Below are positions 53,955-64,000 of a stretch of 64,000 nucleotides of DNA, in pieces. The notes under the pieces are model-generated. The model was not told the origin of the DNA, did no database searches, and saw only the letters and a program-made list of their open reading frames with translations. Made by a program: the position numbers and the translations under genes. The DNA lies in contig OY756971.1 in the NCBI GenBank assembly GCA_963580455.1, positions 12,733,001 through 12,797,000 on the forward strand, in the 5' to 3' direction. Numbering within the stretch: position 1 is the stretch's first letter; every line of letters starts with the position of its first letter. Source of the DNA: Euonymus europaeus. Its lineage: Eukaryota; Streptophyta; Magnoliopsida; Celastrales; Celastraceae.

Positions 53955-54842
53955 TAGGGATGACATCGGGTCGGATTTGGATCGGATTTCTCAAAATCCA
54001 TATCCGATCCTAAATAAAAATTATGTATCCATATCCATATTTATATTCATATATTACGGATAAAAAAATCTAAATCCATATCTTATCCATCGGATTTCGG
54101 TTTTTCTCCATAGATTTCGGATTTATCCATTTGACACATATTTTGCTAGTCTATGACAACAATTAAAATTTCATGATTCATGAATCTAGGAACATAAACC
54201 AAATTTTAAAGTACAAATACTATCAAAAATCATCCAGCAACATAGAAAATTCTCTAGAATCAAAGTCTAAACTCTTAATTATAGAAAATATTACAAATCA
54301 AAATGTTTGCATCAACTAAGAAATTCAAATGTTGGGGTTTACATTATTGTGTTTTTACTTTTTAGTATTAATTACTAACTTTACTAATTAGAGTTTTAAA
54401 AATATTAGTAAATTGAATATTTGAATTAGTAGTATGAGATCATATCACATTATATAGTGTTATTAAAAATTACAATTAATTCATATTACAAAAAAATACA
54501 TATGTTGACAATTATAATGTATATAAATATATTAATGATATTAATTGTCAATTACATAATTGTATATGGACTATATTTTATATATATATAAATATATCTG
54601 TGTGTGTCGGGTAGAATCGGATCGGATATAATCCGATAGGATCGGATATCCGCACGTTCAGGTCGGATCGGATACGGATTTCGGATTGGATATGCCTGAA
54701 TCCATATCCAATCCATATCCATTCAAAAAAATTCGATTTTATCCATATCCATATCCATAATCCAGTCAACGAATTTTTTTACTGTTTGATCGGATCGGAT
54801 CGGATCAAAAATCCACGGATACGGACATATTTGCCATCTCTA
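53955..54842. mobile_element. hAT-type MITE
   Basis: The 888 bp insert starts TAGGGATG and ends CATCTCTA and is flanked by the 8 bp direct repeat AGCTGAAC at 53947-53954 and 54843-54850. Both ends carry many copies of ATCGGAT/ATCCGAT and CCATATCC phrases, while the middle is plain AT-rich DNA with no coding capacity. An 8 bp duplication, short TAGxGATG inverted ends and dense subterminal repeats fit the hAT superfamily. The polymerase reading DYSQLN continues exactly as [10 protein letters not shown] after removal of the insert and one duplicate. Confidence 0.93.
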
Positions 54843-54850
54843 AGCTGAAC

Positions 54851-55550
54851 AAGGTTACTGTGAAGAACAAGTATAAGTTGCCTAGAATCAATGATTTGTT
54901 TGATCAACTAAAAGGTGCTAAATAATTCTCAAAAATCGATTTCCGTTCGGGTTATCATCAGTTGAGGATTAAAGATAAGGATATCCAGAAGACGGTGTTT
55001 AGGACCTGATATGGTCATTATGAATTCTTGGTGGTGCCGTTTTGGTTGACAAATGCCCCAACCGTGTTTATGGACTTGATGTAATAGGTTCTTCATCCGT
55101 TCTTAGATCAATTTTTGGTGGTGTTCATCGACGATATTTTAATTTATTCTCGGACAATAGAAGAGCATTTGAGGCTTGTGTTGCAGACTTTGAGGGAGAA
55201 TCAGCTATATGCTAAGTAAAGCAAATGTGATTTTTGGGCTATAGAGGTGAAGTTCCTAGGCCATGTGATTACACAATAGGGTGTTGCGGTGGATAATTCC
55301 AAGGTGGAATCGGTGTTGAACTAGGCAAGGCCCAAGAATGTGACAGAGATCCAGAGTTTCATGGGGCTAGCAAGATACTACAGGCCATTCATTGGGGACT
55401 TTTCACGTGTTGCCATGTCGATGACGCAGTTGACGTGGAAAAGCACACCCTTGCTTTAGATAAATGAGTGTGAGAAAGCATTTAAGGATTTAAAAAGGAG
55501 ATTGAAATTTTTGCTAGTGTTAGTAGTTCTGAAGAGAGATGTAGGTTATC
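54851..55550 (+). pseudogene. Reverse transcriptase, second part (forward chromovirus)
   Basis: The blocks [60 protein letters not shown] and [20 protein letters not shown] are present in one main frame with about eight stops, several of them TAG. The FIDD catalytic motif is intact. It ends in AFKDLKRRLKFLLVL and VYC, where RNase H should begin. Confidence 0.9.
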
Positions 55551-56569
55551 AGGTGTACTGCGATACCATCCCAGTAAAGCAAATGTAGTTGCCGATGCAT
55601 TGAGTAGAAAGCACAAAGTGGCTACCTTGTTCTTGCACGAATGGGGGATTGTTGCGACAATCAACTAGTTTTGTTTGGAGTTGCGTGGTGAAGAGAAAGT
55701 GTATTTGGGAAGTATGATTTCAAGACCAATGATGGTTTGAAAGTTCATCAACGTGCAGAATGGCGATTCAACATTTGATGTGATTGAGGAAAGCTCTGGT
55801 TGGGTCTGAGGGGATGATGGAGAAGTGAGATAAATGGGAAGCACACCATTCATGGTTTGCTTTGCATCCTGGATGTATCAAGATGTACCAAGACCTAAAA
55901 ATGAATTTGTGGAGGAAAGGCATGAAGGCAGATGTGGCCAAATATGTGGCGAAATGTTTAACATGCCAACAGGTGAAGGCGGAACATCAAAAACCAGCAA
56001 GGTTGTTACAACCATTTCCAATGGCCCAATGGAAGTGGGAGCGAATCACTATGGATTTCGTGACGGCGTTTCCAATTACTCAAAAGCATCATCACATGGT
56101 GTGGGTGATTGTAGATAGATTTGCAAAGTCAGCACATTTCTTACCGATGAACAAGATGGATTCTCTAGAATCCTTGAGTGATTTGTATGTGAAGAAAATT
56201 GTTAGTCTTTATAGAGTTCATTTATCTATCGTGTCGGATCGGGCATCGTTAGATTTTGGACTAGTTTGAAAGAAGCTTTGGGTACGCAGTTAGATTTTTC
56301 TACAATATACCATCCGCAGAGTGACAGGCAGAGTGAGAGGACAATTCAGATCCTGAAAGACATGCTTCGAGCTTGTGTGATGGACTTCGAAAGTAAATGG
56401 GAACAGTACTTACATGTGGCAGAGTTTGTTTATAACAACTCATACCAGAGTACCACAAAGATGCATCGTTCAAGGACCTCTATAGAAGGAGGCCCTACAC
56501 ATTGCCCTTGCGTTGGGCTGAGGTTGGTGAGAAGGTGGTTTCTGGGCCGGATATGATGGCTTTCCGAAT
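55551..56569 (+). pseudogene. RNase H remnant and integrase of forward chromovirus
   Basis: Most of RNase H is deleted: VYCD is followed directly by [16 protein letters not shown], which are normally more than 100 residues apart. The integrase zinc-binding part is LHPGCIKMYQDLKMNLW with YVAKCLTCQQVKAEHQ. The core has [21 protein letters not shown] and, after a shift, [20 protein letters not shown]. The three acidic residues are visible. The reading ends abruptly near 56560 in [15 protein letters not shown] text, and unrelated copia sequence follows. The integrase tail and the 3' LTR are missing. Confidence 0.88.
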
Positions 56570-56707
56570 TCCGCCTTGTAATTATTATGAATGCTTATAC
56601 TCTTAATCCCAATACAAATACACATAAGCGTACTAGCACATGAAGTCAGAACTATATTGTTCCCTTAGTCAAGATAAATGTATTTAATCATGTGCTTCAA
56701 CCATTAC
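56570..56707 (-). repeat. Outer part of a copia 3' LTR, left of the hAT insertion
   Basis: AT-rich sequence between the truncated chromovirus and the hAT element. Given the copia RNase H at 60064, it and 59807-60050 are best read as the two sides of a single copia LTR split by the hAT insertion. This is an inference, as no second LTR copy is present. Confidence 0.4.
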
Positions 56708-57083
56708 TAGTGGCGGATCTACGTTGCCAAATGAGGGGCTCAAGAGCCACCCCCCAATAGTGGGCTTTTAAAGAGTCCAACTTGTTATTAAAATGTAAGT
56801 CAAAAGGTAAGATCTTCAAATTTCAATAGTTGGCTATTGTCAAAATTGTAGATATAAACAAGTCAAAAAGTAAGATATAAATTCTTAAACGTAACCAATA
56901 CGCCAAAGCCAATAAGCCATCAAACATCAGGTCCCAAAGGGAAAGCGAAGTGTTCATCCAGTTCTCCTTGTCTCCTTGTTGCTTACTGCATTGCTGAGTT
57001 GCTTTCCAATTGCCTACTTTCATCCATTCTACCACATTCCCTTCTCTTCTCTACGTTTATGATCTGTCGACTACTCGACTCAG

Positions 57084-57375
57084 GTATGTGTCTCTTAATC
57101 TGATAAATTGATAATCTTTTTTTTATGAACTTTGAGTCTTCTATTATTATTTATTATGCTCATTAGAATTTGTGTTTTACAATTCTTTACAGAAGATGAG
57201 AAGATACTAATTTAGGAATTAAGACCCGACACTACTACACTAGTGACTAATTGACTATACTGTTTGTTTAATGATTGACTGATTGTCAAAAATTTTATTC
57301 TGAATTGATTTCGATGAAATTTGTGAATGTAGTTGTGTTTAAGAAAGTCTCGCTTTAGTTGAAAAAATATTTCAG
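57084..57375 (+). other. Probable 5' UTR intron of hAT transposase
   Basis: A donor CAG/GTATGT at 57083/57084 and an acceptor TTTCAG at 57370-57375 bracket an AT-rich stretch that ends seven bases before the start codon at 57382. Splicing is inferred from the sites only. Confidence 0.5.
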
Positions 57376-57381
57376 ACGGAA

Positions 57382-59650
57382 ATGCAGTCAACTATGTTAA
57401 AATTCCTAAAAAGGAAATCACATCCTTTGCAAGGAATAGGCCTTGATAATCTTCCTGCAGATCTAGGCTTAAGGCCTCCAATCATGGATTATCATCCTAA
57501 TGATCGAGACCAAATTCGTAGAGCTTATCTATTACTGGGTCCTCGTCAACCTCAGAATCATGATTTTCCACTAACACAATTTGGATCACAACAACGACGT
57601 TTTAGTAAAGCTTGGTTTAATGAATTTCCTAACTGGCTTGAGTATAGTATAGATATAAATGCTCTATTTTGTTTGTGCTACTATCTTTTTAAGCAGGAAA
57701 ATCAAGCAGGTTGTGAGTTCTCAAATTAGAAGAAGTATGGGAAATTTTCCACTCATGTGGGAGGTCCTTGTAGTGCTCATAATAGAGCTGTGAGGAGATG
57801 TCGAGACTTGTTGAACCAAAAACAACATTCAAAGTGTGTTTGTCAAGCAAACTGATCAAGCTTGAGCTGAATATCGGGCTCGTCTAAATGCAACAATTGA
57901 GCGTATTTGATTTCTATTAGAGACAGGTCTTGCATTTTTTGGTCATGTTGAAAGCAAAGATTCAGGAAATCTAGGAAATTTTATAAAACTCCTTAAATTT
58001 CTCTCTAAAAGTTGTCTTGATGTTAGAGCAGTAACTGCTCGTCAAAACCTTAAGTTGATAGCTCCGATATTCAAAAAGATATTGTGAGAGCATGTGCATT
58101 AAAAACTATCAAAATTATTATCAATGATCTTAGTGATGCTCTTTTTTCTGTTTTGGTTGATGAACCTCATGACATATCAGTGAAAGAGCAAATGGCCGTT
58201 GTTATACGCTATGTGGACAAGAAAGGGAATGTAATTGAGCAGGTTTTAGGGGTTGAGCATGTGGCTAATACCAACTCTCTGACACTGAAGATGACAATTG
58301 ATAATGTATTTTGTCGACATGGTTTGACTATTTCTAAATTTCAGGGTCAAGGATACGATGGAGCAAGTAATATTCAAGGTGAGTTTAAGGGTCTTAAAGA
58401 ACTTATAATGAATGAGAATCCATGTGCATATTACATTCATTATTTTGCTCATCAATTGCAAATAGCAGTGGTAGTTGTGGCAAAAAAATATGATGATATT
58501 GAAAAGCTATTCATGATTATATGAAAAAATATTAAATGTTGTTGGAGGATCATGTAAACGCCGAGATATGCTTAGAGAGAAACAAGCAGTTACAGTTATT
58601 GAGGCTCTTAAGAATGGTGAGTTCTCATCGGGAAAAGGATTGAATCAAGAAACTAGTCTCAAACGAGCTGCTAACACATGATGGGGCTCTCATTATCACA
58701 CATGATTGAGTTTGATAGGTATGTTTGAAGATGTGACTGATGTGCTTCAAATCATTGGCAAAGATTTTGCAGATTCTAATAAACAAGTTGAAGCATAATT
58801 TTTTGTGAACTCAATTGAATTTGTATTTAGTCTTTTCCTGATGAAAAAATTGTTGGCAATAACAAATGAGTTATCATAGTACTACAGAGAAAATATCAAG
58901 ACATTGTGAATGCCATGAAATTAGTTCAGTTGTCTAAAGATAGACTCAAGCAAATGAGAGAGAGTGAGTGGATATCTTTACTTGAAGTTGATTCATCATT
59001 TTGCAGAAAACATGATATCTTTGTTTGTGACATCGATGACAATTTTGTAGTGCTAGGACGAAAGAGGAGAAGTAGGGAGGAAATGACTAATTCACACCAC
59101 TATAATATTTAACATTCTACTCGATAGACAACTTCAAGAATTGAATGCTCATTTTACAGAATCAAATACTGAGTTGCTTCTTTGTGTGGCATGCTTGATT
59201 CCATCTAACTCGTTCTCCATGTTTGGCAAGAACAATTGATTCGTCTTGCTGAATTTTATCCAAAACAATTCAACTCGTTTCAGCTTATCATCCTTCCAGA
59301 TCAACTTGACACTTATATTGCTGACATGCGTTCTAGCGATGAATTTCTAAAGTTAGATGGGATTGGTGATCTTGCTAGAGAAATGGTGAAGACAAAAAAA
59401 AAATCAAGTATATCCATTGGTTTACTTGCTTCTGACTCTGGTAATAATATTACCAGTTGCTACTGCAACTGTTGAGAGAGCATTCTTAGCTATGAATATT
59501 ATCAAGAATCGTTTGTGCAACCGAATGGATGATGAATGGTTGAGTGATATCTTAGTTACATACATAGAGAGGGAAATTTTTGAAAAGATTGACAATCATG
59601 CAATCATTAAAAGTTTTCAGAATATGAAAACTCGTAGGTGTCAATTGTAA
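57382..59650 (+). pseudogene. hAT transposase (DUF4371/ZMYM1-like), degenerate
   Basis: It starts MQSTMLKFLKRKSHPLQGIG with the typical PRPPIMDYHPND-like and IRRAYLLLGPRQPQNHDFPL block. It continues through KKYGKFSTHVGGPCSAHNRA after a TAG, the DUF4371 core (VDEPHDISVKEQMAVVIRYV, GQGYDGASNIQGEFKGLKEL, HYFAHQLQIAVVV) and, after many stops, EFYPKQFNSFQLIILPDQLD. The C-terminal hAT dimerisation domain reads LPVATATVERAFLAMNIIKN and NRMDDEWLSDILVTYIEREI. The enzyme would cut and paste the element. A run of ten A at 59394-59403 lies where the frame changes before the last domain. Cys and Asp residues of GYDGAS and HQLQ are kept, but it is inactive. Confidence 0.9.
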
Positions 59651-59806
59651 AAGTTTAAATTTGTGTAAAATTTCAATGAAAATTCGGGCTTTTGGATTAT
59701 TATCTCATTTTATTTTTATTATATTATTTTTATTTTTGAAAAATTTAATTAAAGTAATCTCAAGCTCCCCCACCTAAAATTTTCTGGGTTCGCCACAGAC
59801 CATGCC

Positions 59807-60063
59807 GATGACTTACCGAATTCCATCTCAGGTTGTGAACTAAAACTTATATTCAAAAGAACTAATGATCTAGTCTTCTGTGTGTAAGCCACACTATACA
59901 CACCATATCATTTACTATATGGAATATTCGGAAACATGCGCATTACATTATATTATATAAATTTTCATTGGAAAAACAATAAATACTTTTATTTAATAAA
60001 TACTACCATTACATTATTGCATGCCTTGTAGTTTATATTCCTAATATAAGCTCCCACTTAGAT
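59807..60063 (-). repeat. Copia 3' LTR, right of the hAT insertion, with polypurine tract
   Basis: On the reverse strand, AAGTGGGAGC lies directly after the RNase H stop at 60064 and is followed by TATATTAGGAATATA. This is the common arrangement of polypurine tract and LTR start in copia elements. The LTR start does not show a clear TG, so the boundary is approximate. Confidence 0.5.
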
Positions 60064-61378
60064 TCAAGGCCATGCATCGACGATTCTGACTCCCATTCCC
60101 TCTACATGCCTATCCAAAGTCTTTGCTTGTAAGCTCTTCGTAAAAGGATCTGCTAGATTGTCTTCTATTTCAATCTTGGTCACTATCACATCACCTCTTT
60201 TCACAATGTCTCGTATCAGATGATACTTATGCTCAATGTGTTTTACGCTCATGTGGGTCCTAGGTTCCTTCAAGTTAACAACCACCCCACTATTATCACA
60301 ATAAAATGTAATAGGCGATTTTGCTGAAGGTAACACTCCCAAATCAAGAAGAAAGCTCTTGAGCCATAAAGCCTCTTTGGCTGCCTTAGAGGCTGCCACA
60401 TATTTGACCTACATGATGGAATCAGCAACACATGATTGCTTGATACTCTGCCAACTATTAGTTGCACTTCCTAGGTAAAAAACATTTCCTTAGGTAGATT
60501 TTTTGGAATCGTTAGTTGCCTAGAAATCTGAATCTGTATACCCAATGGGTATAAGATTATCTAGCTGGTAAATTAACATATAATCCTTAGTCCATTTTAA
60601 GTACTTAATTATATGTTTCATCGCAATCCAATGTTCTCGTCCGGGGTTAGACTGATATTTGCTAACCATGCCTTTTGCAAAGCAAATATCAAGTCTAGTG
60701 CATAGCATAATGTACATGAGGCTTTCCACTACAAATGCATAAGGAACCGCCTTCATCTTATCCACTTCAACTTGTGTTTTAGGACACTGATATTTAGATA
60801 AAGTTATTCCATGTTTGAAAGGGAGGAACCCTCTCTTCGAATCTTACATGCTAAAATGTGCTAGAATTGTATCGATATAAAGTGCTTGTAGTAAGCCTAA
60901 CATTCGTTTCTTGCGATCATGCATAAGCTTAATCCCAAGGATTTGAGCAGCTTCTACCAAGTCTTTCATATCGAACTGCCCATATAACCATATTTTAACT
61001 CAGGTTAACATTTTCACATCATTTTCGATGAGTAGGATATCATCCCCATACAATACTAAGAAGACCACAACACTTTTATCACACTTTTTGCATACATAGG
61101 ACTCATTAGTACATTGATCAAATCCATAAGATTTTACAGTTTGATGGAAAAGAAATATTCCAAGATGAAGATGCTTTCTTAAGTCCACAAATGACCTCTC
61201 AAGCTTACACAACATATGCTCTTGACCTTTTTCTATGAAACCGTCTGGATGCACCCTGTAGATGCATTCATCAACACTTACATTAAGAAAAGCTGTCTTA
61301 ACATCCATTTGCCAAATTTCATAATTGAAATGAGCTGTAATGAATAAGAGAATCCTTATAGGCTTCAGCATGACTACG
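60064..61378 (-). pseudogene. Reverse transcriptase and RNase H of reverse-strand copia element
   Basis: From right to left: LKPIRILLFITAHFNYEIWQ, MDVKTAFLNVSVDECIYRVH, YGFDQCTNESYVCKK and FLVLYGDDILLIENDV. The polymerase box is YGDD rather than YVDD, with both Asp kept. RNase H follows with SLMYIMLCTRLDICFAKGMV, KYLKWTKDYMLIYQ, IGYTDSDF, then ASKAAKEALWLKSFLLDLGV, ITFYCDNSGVVVNLKEPRTH and KHIEHKYHLIRDIVKRGDVI, ending at 60064. Several stops and shifts separate them. The first codons of the polymerase are on the other side of the LTR at 61379-63440. Confidence 0.9.
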
Positions 61379-63440
61379 TGTAATATCCCGAACCCAATAT
61401 TTAGAAAATTGATTTTTAAAATTAAATATTTTTAATAAATATTACATATTTTTAAAAGAATATTAGCGTAAGAATCACTTGAATCGGAGTTGAATTGGAA
61501 TTGTTGTGAACTTTGGAAATTTAATTAATTATTATAGAAACAGAGGGATGAAATTGTAATTTTACAGAAATCTGGTATAAACCACATTTTCTGGTTCTTC
61601 TTCCCGCCGAGAGAGAGAGAGAGAAAGAGAGGAATTTTGGGGAAGAATTGGATTTTACTCATTTGTGATCCGATTGAGGCGTGTGAAGTATCAAATCGAA
61701 ACTTGTAGAGAGATGAACAAAACCCAAGTGGTATCACCGGCGATGGAGCACCGTAGACTGCAGAATCAGGCGGCAAAGGTTTTGGTTTTCCTGACTTACG
61801 AGCTCGATCCCGGTCGATTATGGTGGAATTTTGGAACGAGACAGGTACCGTTGGATTGCATATTTTGAGAGCTTTCTTTTGATGTATGGATGACCGGTAA
61901 TGTCGCCGGAATCCACTATTCCGGTGACAGTCCGATTTGACCGAGTTGACTCGGGTTTGACCGAGTTGACCCGGTTTGACTATTTTGACCATAGGTTGAC
62001 TTTTCTGTATTTTAACTGTATTAGGTATACGTATCCGTATTCGATGCAGGATATTGATTTAGGATTTTGATTTCGGATTCGGTTAGCTGAAGAAATACTA
62101 TAGTCGGCATTTTTGGTAGGGGTTCTGCCCTATTTCTTATTTGGGGTTCCGGGGGTTTCGTATTCGACGAACTCCTACTTGTCTGTATGTGTGAAAATTT
62201 CTAGAAGTTGGAAATTTCTTTATTAGCATTCTTATCTATTTAAACTCCGCAATTGCAACTTTATTATTATTATTCTTATATGCTACTATTGGTGGTGTTT
62301 ATACGACTGGCTGCACCCTTGTGCGTCATGTCTGTTGCGGGCCACTATCAATGGTGGGGCCCACCTCTTCTCTTATGGGGCCCACTACTTATTGTAAACT
62401 CCATTTTCTATTGTGGGGCCCACATTCAGCGGTGGGGCCCACCTTCTGTTGTGTAGTTTTCTGAGAGTCCGGATAGGATTTCACTCAAGTGATCTTCTAT
62501 GATTTGTGAGCTTATTGATGGATGATTCGTAGGGTGTGGGACTATATCGGGCGACCCAGCCTACTAGGGGATTTATTGATGGTTCTGATCTGGTACATGG
62601 AGACCGGATTGAGGTGGGGTACATCCGAGGGGACGCTCTTCGATGTTGGCGATGCTATCGAGTATTTTTTATAGGCGAGATCCTCATCTAATCTGGGGAG
62701 TATCTGGACTAGGAGACACCTTGCGGGGATCATGGTGGGTCTAGGGGAGGATTTACTGATGTTATACGGATTCGAGTTGGTTTAGGATTGAGAACTGATT
62801 TGGGAGTTGTATTTGAGAATGGTAGTGGTGGAGCCTACTCGGTGACTACCCTACAGATTGACTATTCTGATGATATATGTTGGCATCGGAGATTCTATAT
62901 CCTATCAGTGTATATTTTACAGTTTTCCTACTTTTTCTCTGATTTATTGGAGTTAGGTGGTGCGGGAGAGTATCATCATTTGGGTTTTCTATTCATTCCA
63001 CTTATACATCTTGAGCTCTACATTTTGTTTATTCTGATGATCGATATATCCCATACCCCTACTGAGCTTTGTGGCTCATCCCTTTCATTCATACGTTTTG
63101 CAGGTGAGATAGCCAGAGTGGATGATCAGCGCGGGGATGCGTGATATGTGATGAGTAGCTGCTATGAGGATGTTTGTGTCTGTTTAGTATCTAATTTCCA
63201 TTTTTATGATGTCTTGGATTTTCCGCAGTGGATTCTAGTTTGTATGTTACAGTGTGCCGGGATTTCTGTTGGTATTTATTTATTTATGTGTGTGTATTTT
63301 TGTAGCCAGATTGAGGGTTCATTGTAGCTTAGATGAATATTTGGTTTAATCCGGTTCACGGAACAGAGGGGTTCCCTGTCGGTCACGTCTCTGGGATTTA
63401 TGGATGCTTATTTGCACTTATCTGGAAGAGGGGCGAGACA
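61379..63440 (+). repeat. Solo Tekay-like LTR (copy 3)
   Basis: It starts TGTAATATCCCGAACCC and ends GGGGCGAGACA, 2062 bp in all. It follows copies 1 and 2 throughout, including the TTGAC block at about 61932-62003 and the TACTGAGCTTTGTGGCTCAT phrase near 63059. The flanks are CTACG (61374-61378) and CTACA (63441-63445), a 5 bp duplication with one change. The copia reverse transcriptase is continuous across it when it is removed. No internal region remains, as expected after recombination between two LTRs. Confidence 0.92.
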
Positions 63441-63655
63441 CTACACTACCGGTGAAATATTTTTCCTCATAATCAATCCTTCTTTCTGAGTGAACCTTTC
63501 TCAACCAGCCTAGTTTTGTAAGTTTGCACCTTGTCGTCTACTCCTCTCTTTTTTCTTATAGATCCAATTGCATCTGATGGGTTTAATCCCTTTGGGTTGT
63601 TCTGCAAGTTTCCATACTTGATTGGAGTACAATGGACTCCATCTTTGATTTCATA
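63441..63655 (-). pseudogene. Start of copia reverse transcriptase, beyond the solo LTR
   Basis: Reverse-strand text begins MKSKMESI, has an indel, and then contains IRKKRGVDDKVQTYKTRLVE, the KxTYKARLVAKG block that opens copia reverse transcriptase. A little later a shifted YEEKYFTG-like text meets the LTR. Similarity to copia ends at about 63655. No integrase or gag is present to the right. Confidence 0.82.
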
Positions 63656-63732
63656 AAGAGGCACAATAGGGACCACATACCCAATATGTTTTGACGAAAT
63701 ACCAAATAGGAAATTCGGTCTAACACCAGCAT
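63650..63732. repeat. Segment shared with 35901-35980
   Basis: See 35901-35980. The shared part starts almost exactly where copia similarity stops. The order and spacing of AATATGTTTTGAC, AAATACCAAATAG and AAATTC are kept. Confidence 0.65.
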
Positions 63733-63890
63733 CACAGATCTCTAATCACTTATCCAAAATTACTAGTAGCTTTTTCTTCCCAAAATTCATACCTGAATCA
63801 TCTTTCCCTGAGCACCATCTCCCCAAATTCCAACTACCCGATGATACCACTCTCCAACCAGTAGCCACCGTCATTCTCCCAAAACCCAAG
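63659..63890 (+). other. Open forward stretch, possible host exon
   Basis: A frame without stops for about 77 codons reads RGTIGTTYPICFDEIPNRKF, then HLSKITSSFFFPKFIPESSF and PEHHLPKFQLPDDTTLQPVA, ending CCCAAG/GTAAAATC, which fits a splice donor at 63890/63891. An AG precedes the start. The codon pattern looks more gene-like than its surroundings. I do not recognise the protein. The first 75 bp are shared with 35901-35980, where the frame is broken. It may be an exon of a gene entering from the right or a captured gene piece. Confidence 0.28.
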
Positions 63891-64000
63891 GTAAAATCAT
63901 GTCTTTAGATTTTGATTCTCACTTGTTTTTATTATGGATAGGAACTCAAGGATTGAATTGTGGAGCCACTGAATTTTCCGGATTTATTTTGTTCATGTAT

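Larger units (their letters stand above)
56708..59798 (+). mobile_element. hAT DNA transposon, defective
   Basis: The left end reads TAGTGGCGGATCTACG and the right end, reversed, CTGTGGCGAACCCAGA. These resemble the CAGTGGCGGAGCCAGG ends of a common plant hAT group, including the GGGGGC-type runs just inside. Flanks ACCATTAC and ACCATGCC match at six of eight bases and look like an old 8 bp duplication. The forward strand encodes a transposase of the DUF4371/ZMYM1-like type with many stops. The element is near full length at 3.1 kb. Confidence 0.87.

Noticed and set aside
54578..54769. Reverse frame rich in WIWI and GYG
   Set aside because: It comes from the simple ATCC/GGAT subterminal repeats of the MITE.

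Overview
This window is plant nuclear DNA, most likely from a woody eudicot. It is almost entirely a nested pile of transposable elements. I see no intact host gene, no tRNA or rRNA gene, no CRISPR array and no operon. The evidence is plant-type LTR retrotransposon proteins of several lineages (Ty3/gypsy chromoviruses, Athila/Tat, Ty1/copia including a SIRE-like element), a hAT transposase of the DUF4371/ZMYM1-like type, a hAT MITE and tRNA-derived SINE heads. All coding regions are broken by stops, frameshifts or deletions. The species cannot be named from the sequence.

Layout. 1-2713: 3' end of a Tekay-like chromovirus and its 2.1 kb LTR. 2714-4700: reverse-strand Athila/Tat gag, PBS and LTR. 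4700-9180: AT-rich DNA. 9181-11447: a truncated copy of the same Tekay LTR lying between pieces of another chromovirus LTR. 11448-14280: degenerate DNA. 14281-22572: SIRE-like copia element with gag, pol and an env-like third ORF. 24017-24674: a palindromic composite of five SINE-like modules with a 5 bp duplication. 24680-27840: forward Tat-type pol, tail-to-tail with a different reverse-strand Tat element (27884-34689), which is interrupted by a truncated Athila element (29136-32455, TSD ATAAC). 36150-37740: LTR-like sequence and gag of another Athila/Tat element. 37745-49517: reverse-strand chromovirus interrupted by a complete 9.2 kb Tekay element (38978-48170, TSD GTAGT). 49518-56569: the same chromovirus family on the forward strand, interrupted by an 888 bp hAT MITE (TSD AGCTGAAC). 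56570-63655: reverse-strand copia element interrupted by a 3.1 kb hAT transposon (56708-59798) and a solo Tekay LTR (61379-63440). 63659-63890: a short open stretch that may be a host exon.

The order of insertion can be read from the target-site duplications. The youngest large insertion appears to be the 9.2 kb Tekay element, whose two LTRs differ at roughly 45-50 positions by eye (about 2.5 percent). The observations most worth a second look are the palindromic SINE composite, an unbroken 116-codon leader ORF in the otherwise broken Tekay element, a run of in-frame amber codons where related elements have glutamine, a template-switch-like inverted and direct duplication in a gag zinc-knuckle region, and dense W-box-like TTGAC clusters in the Tekay LTRs.
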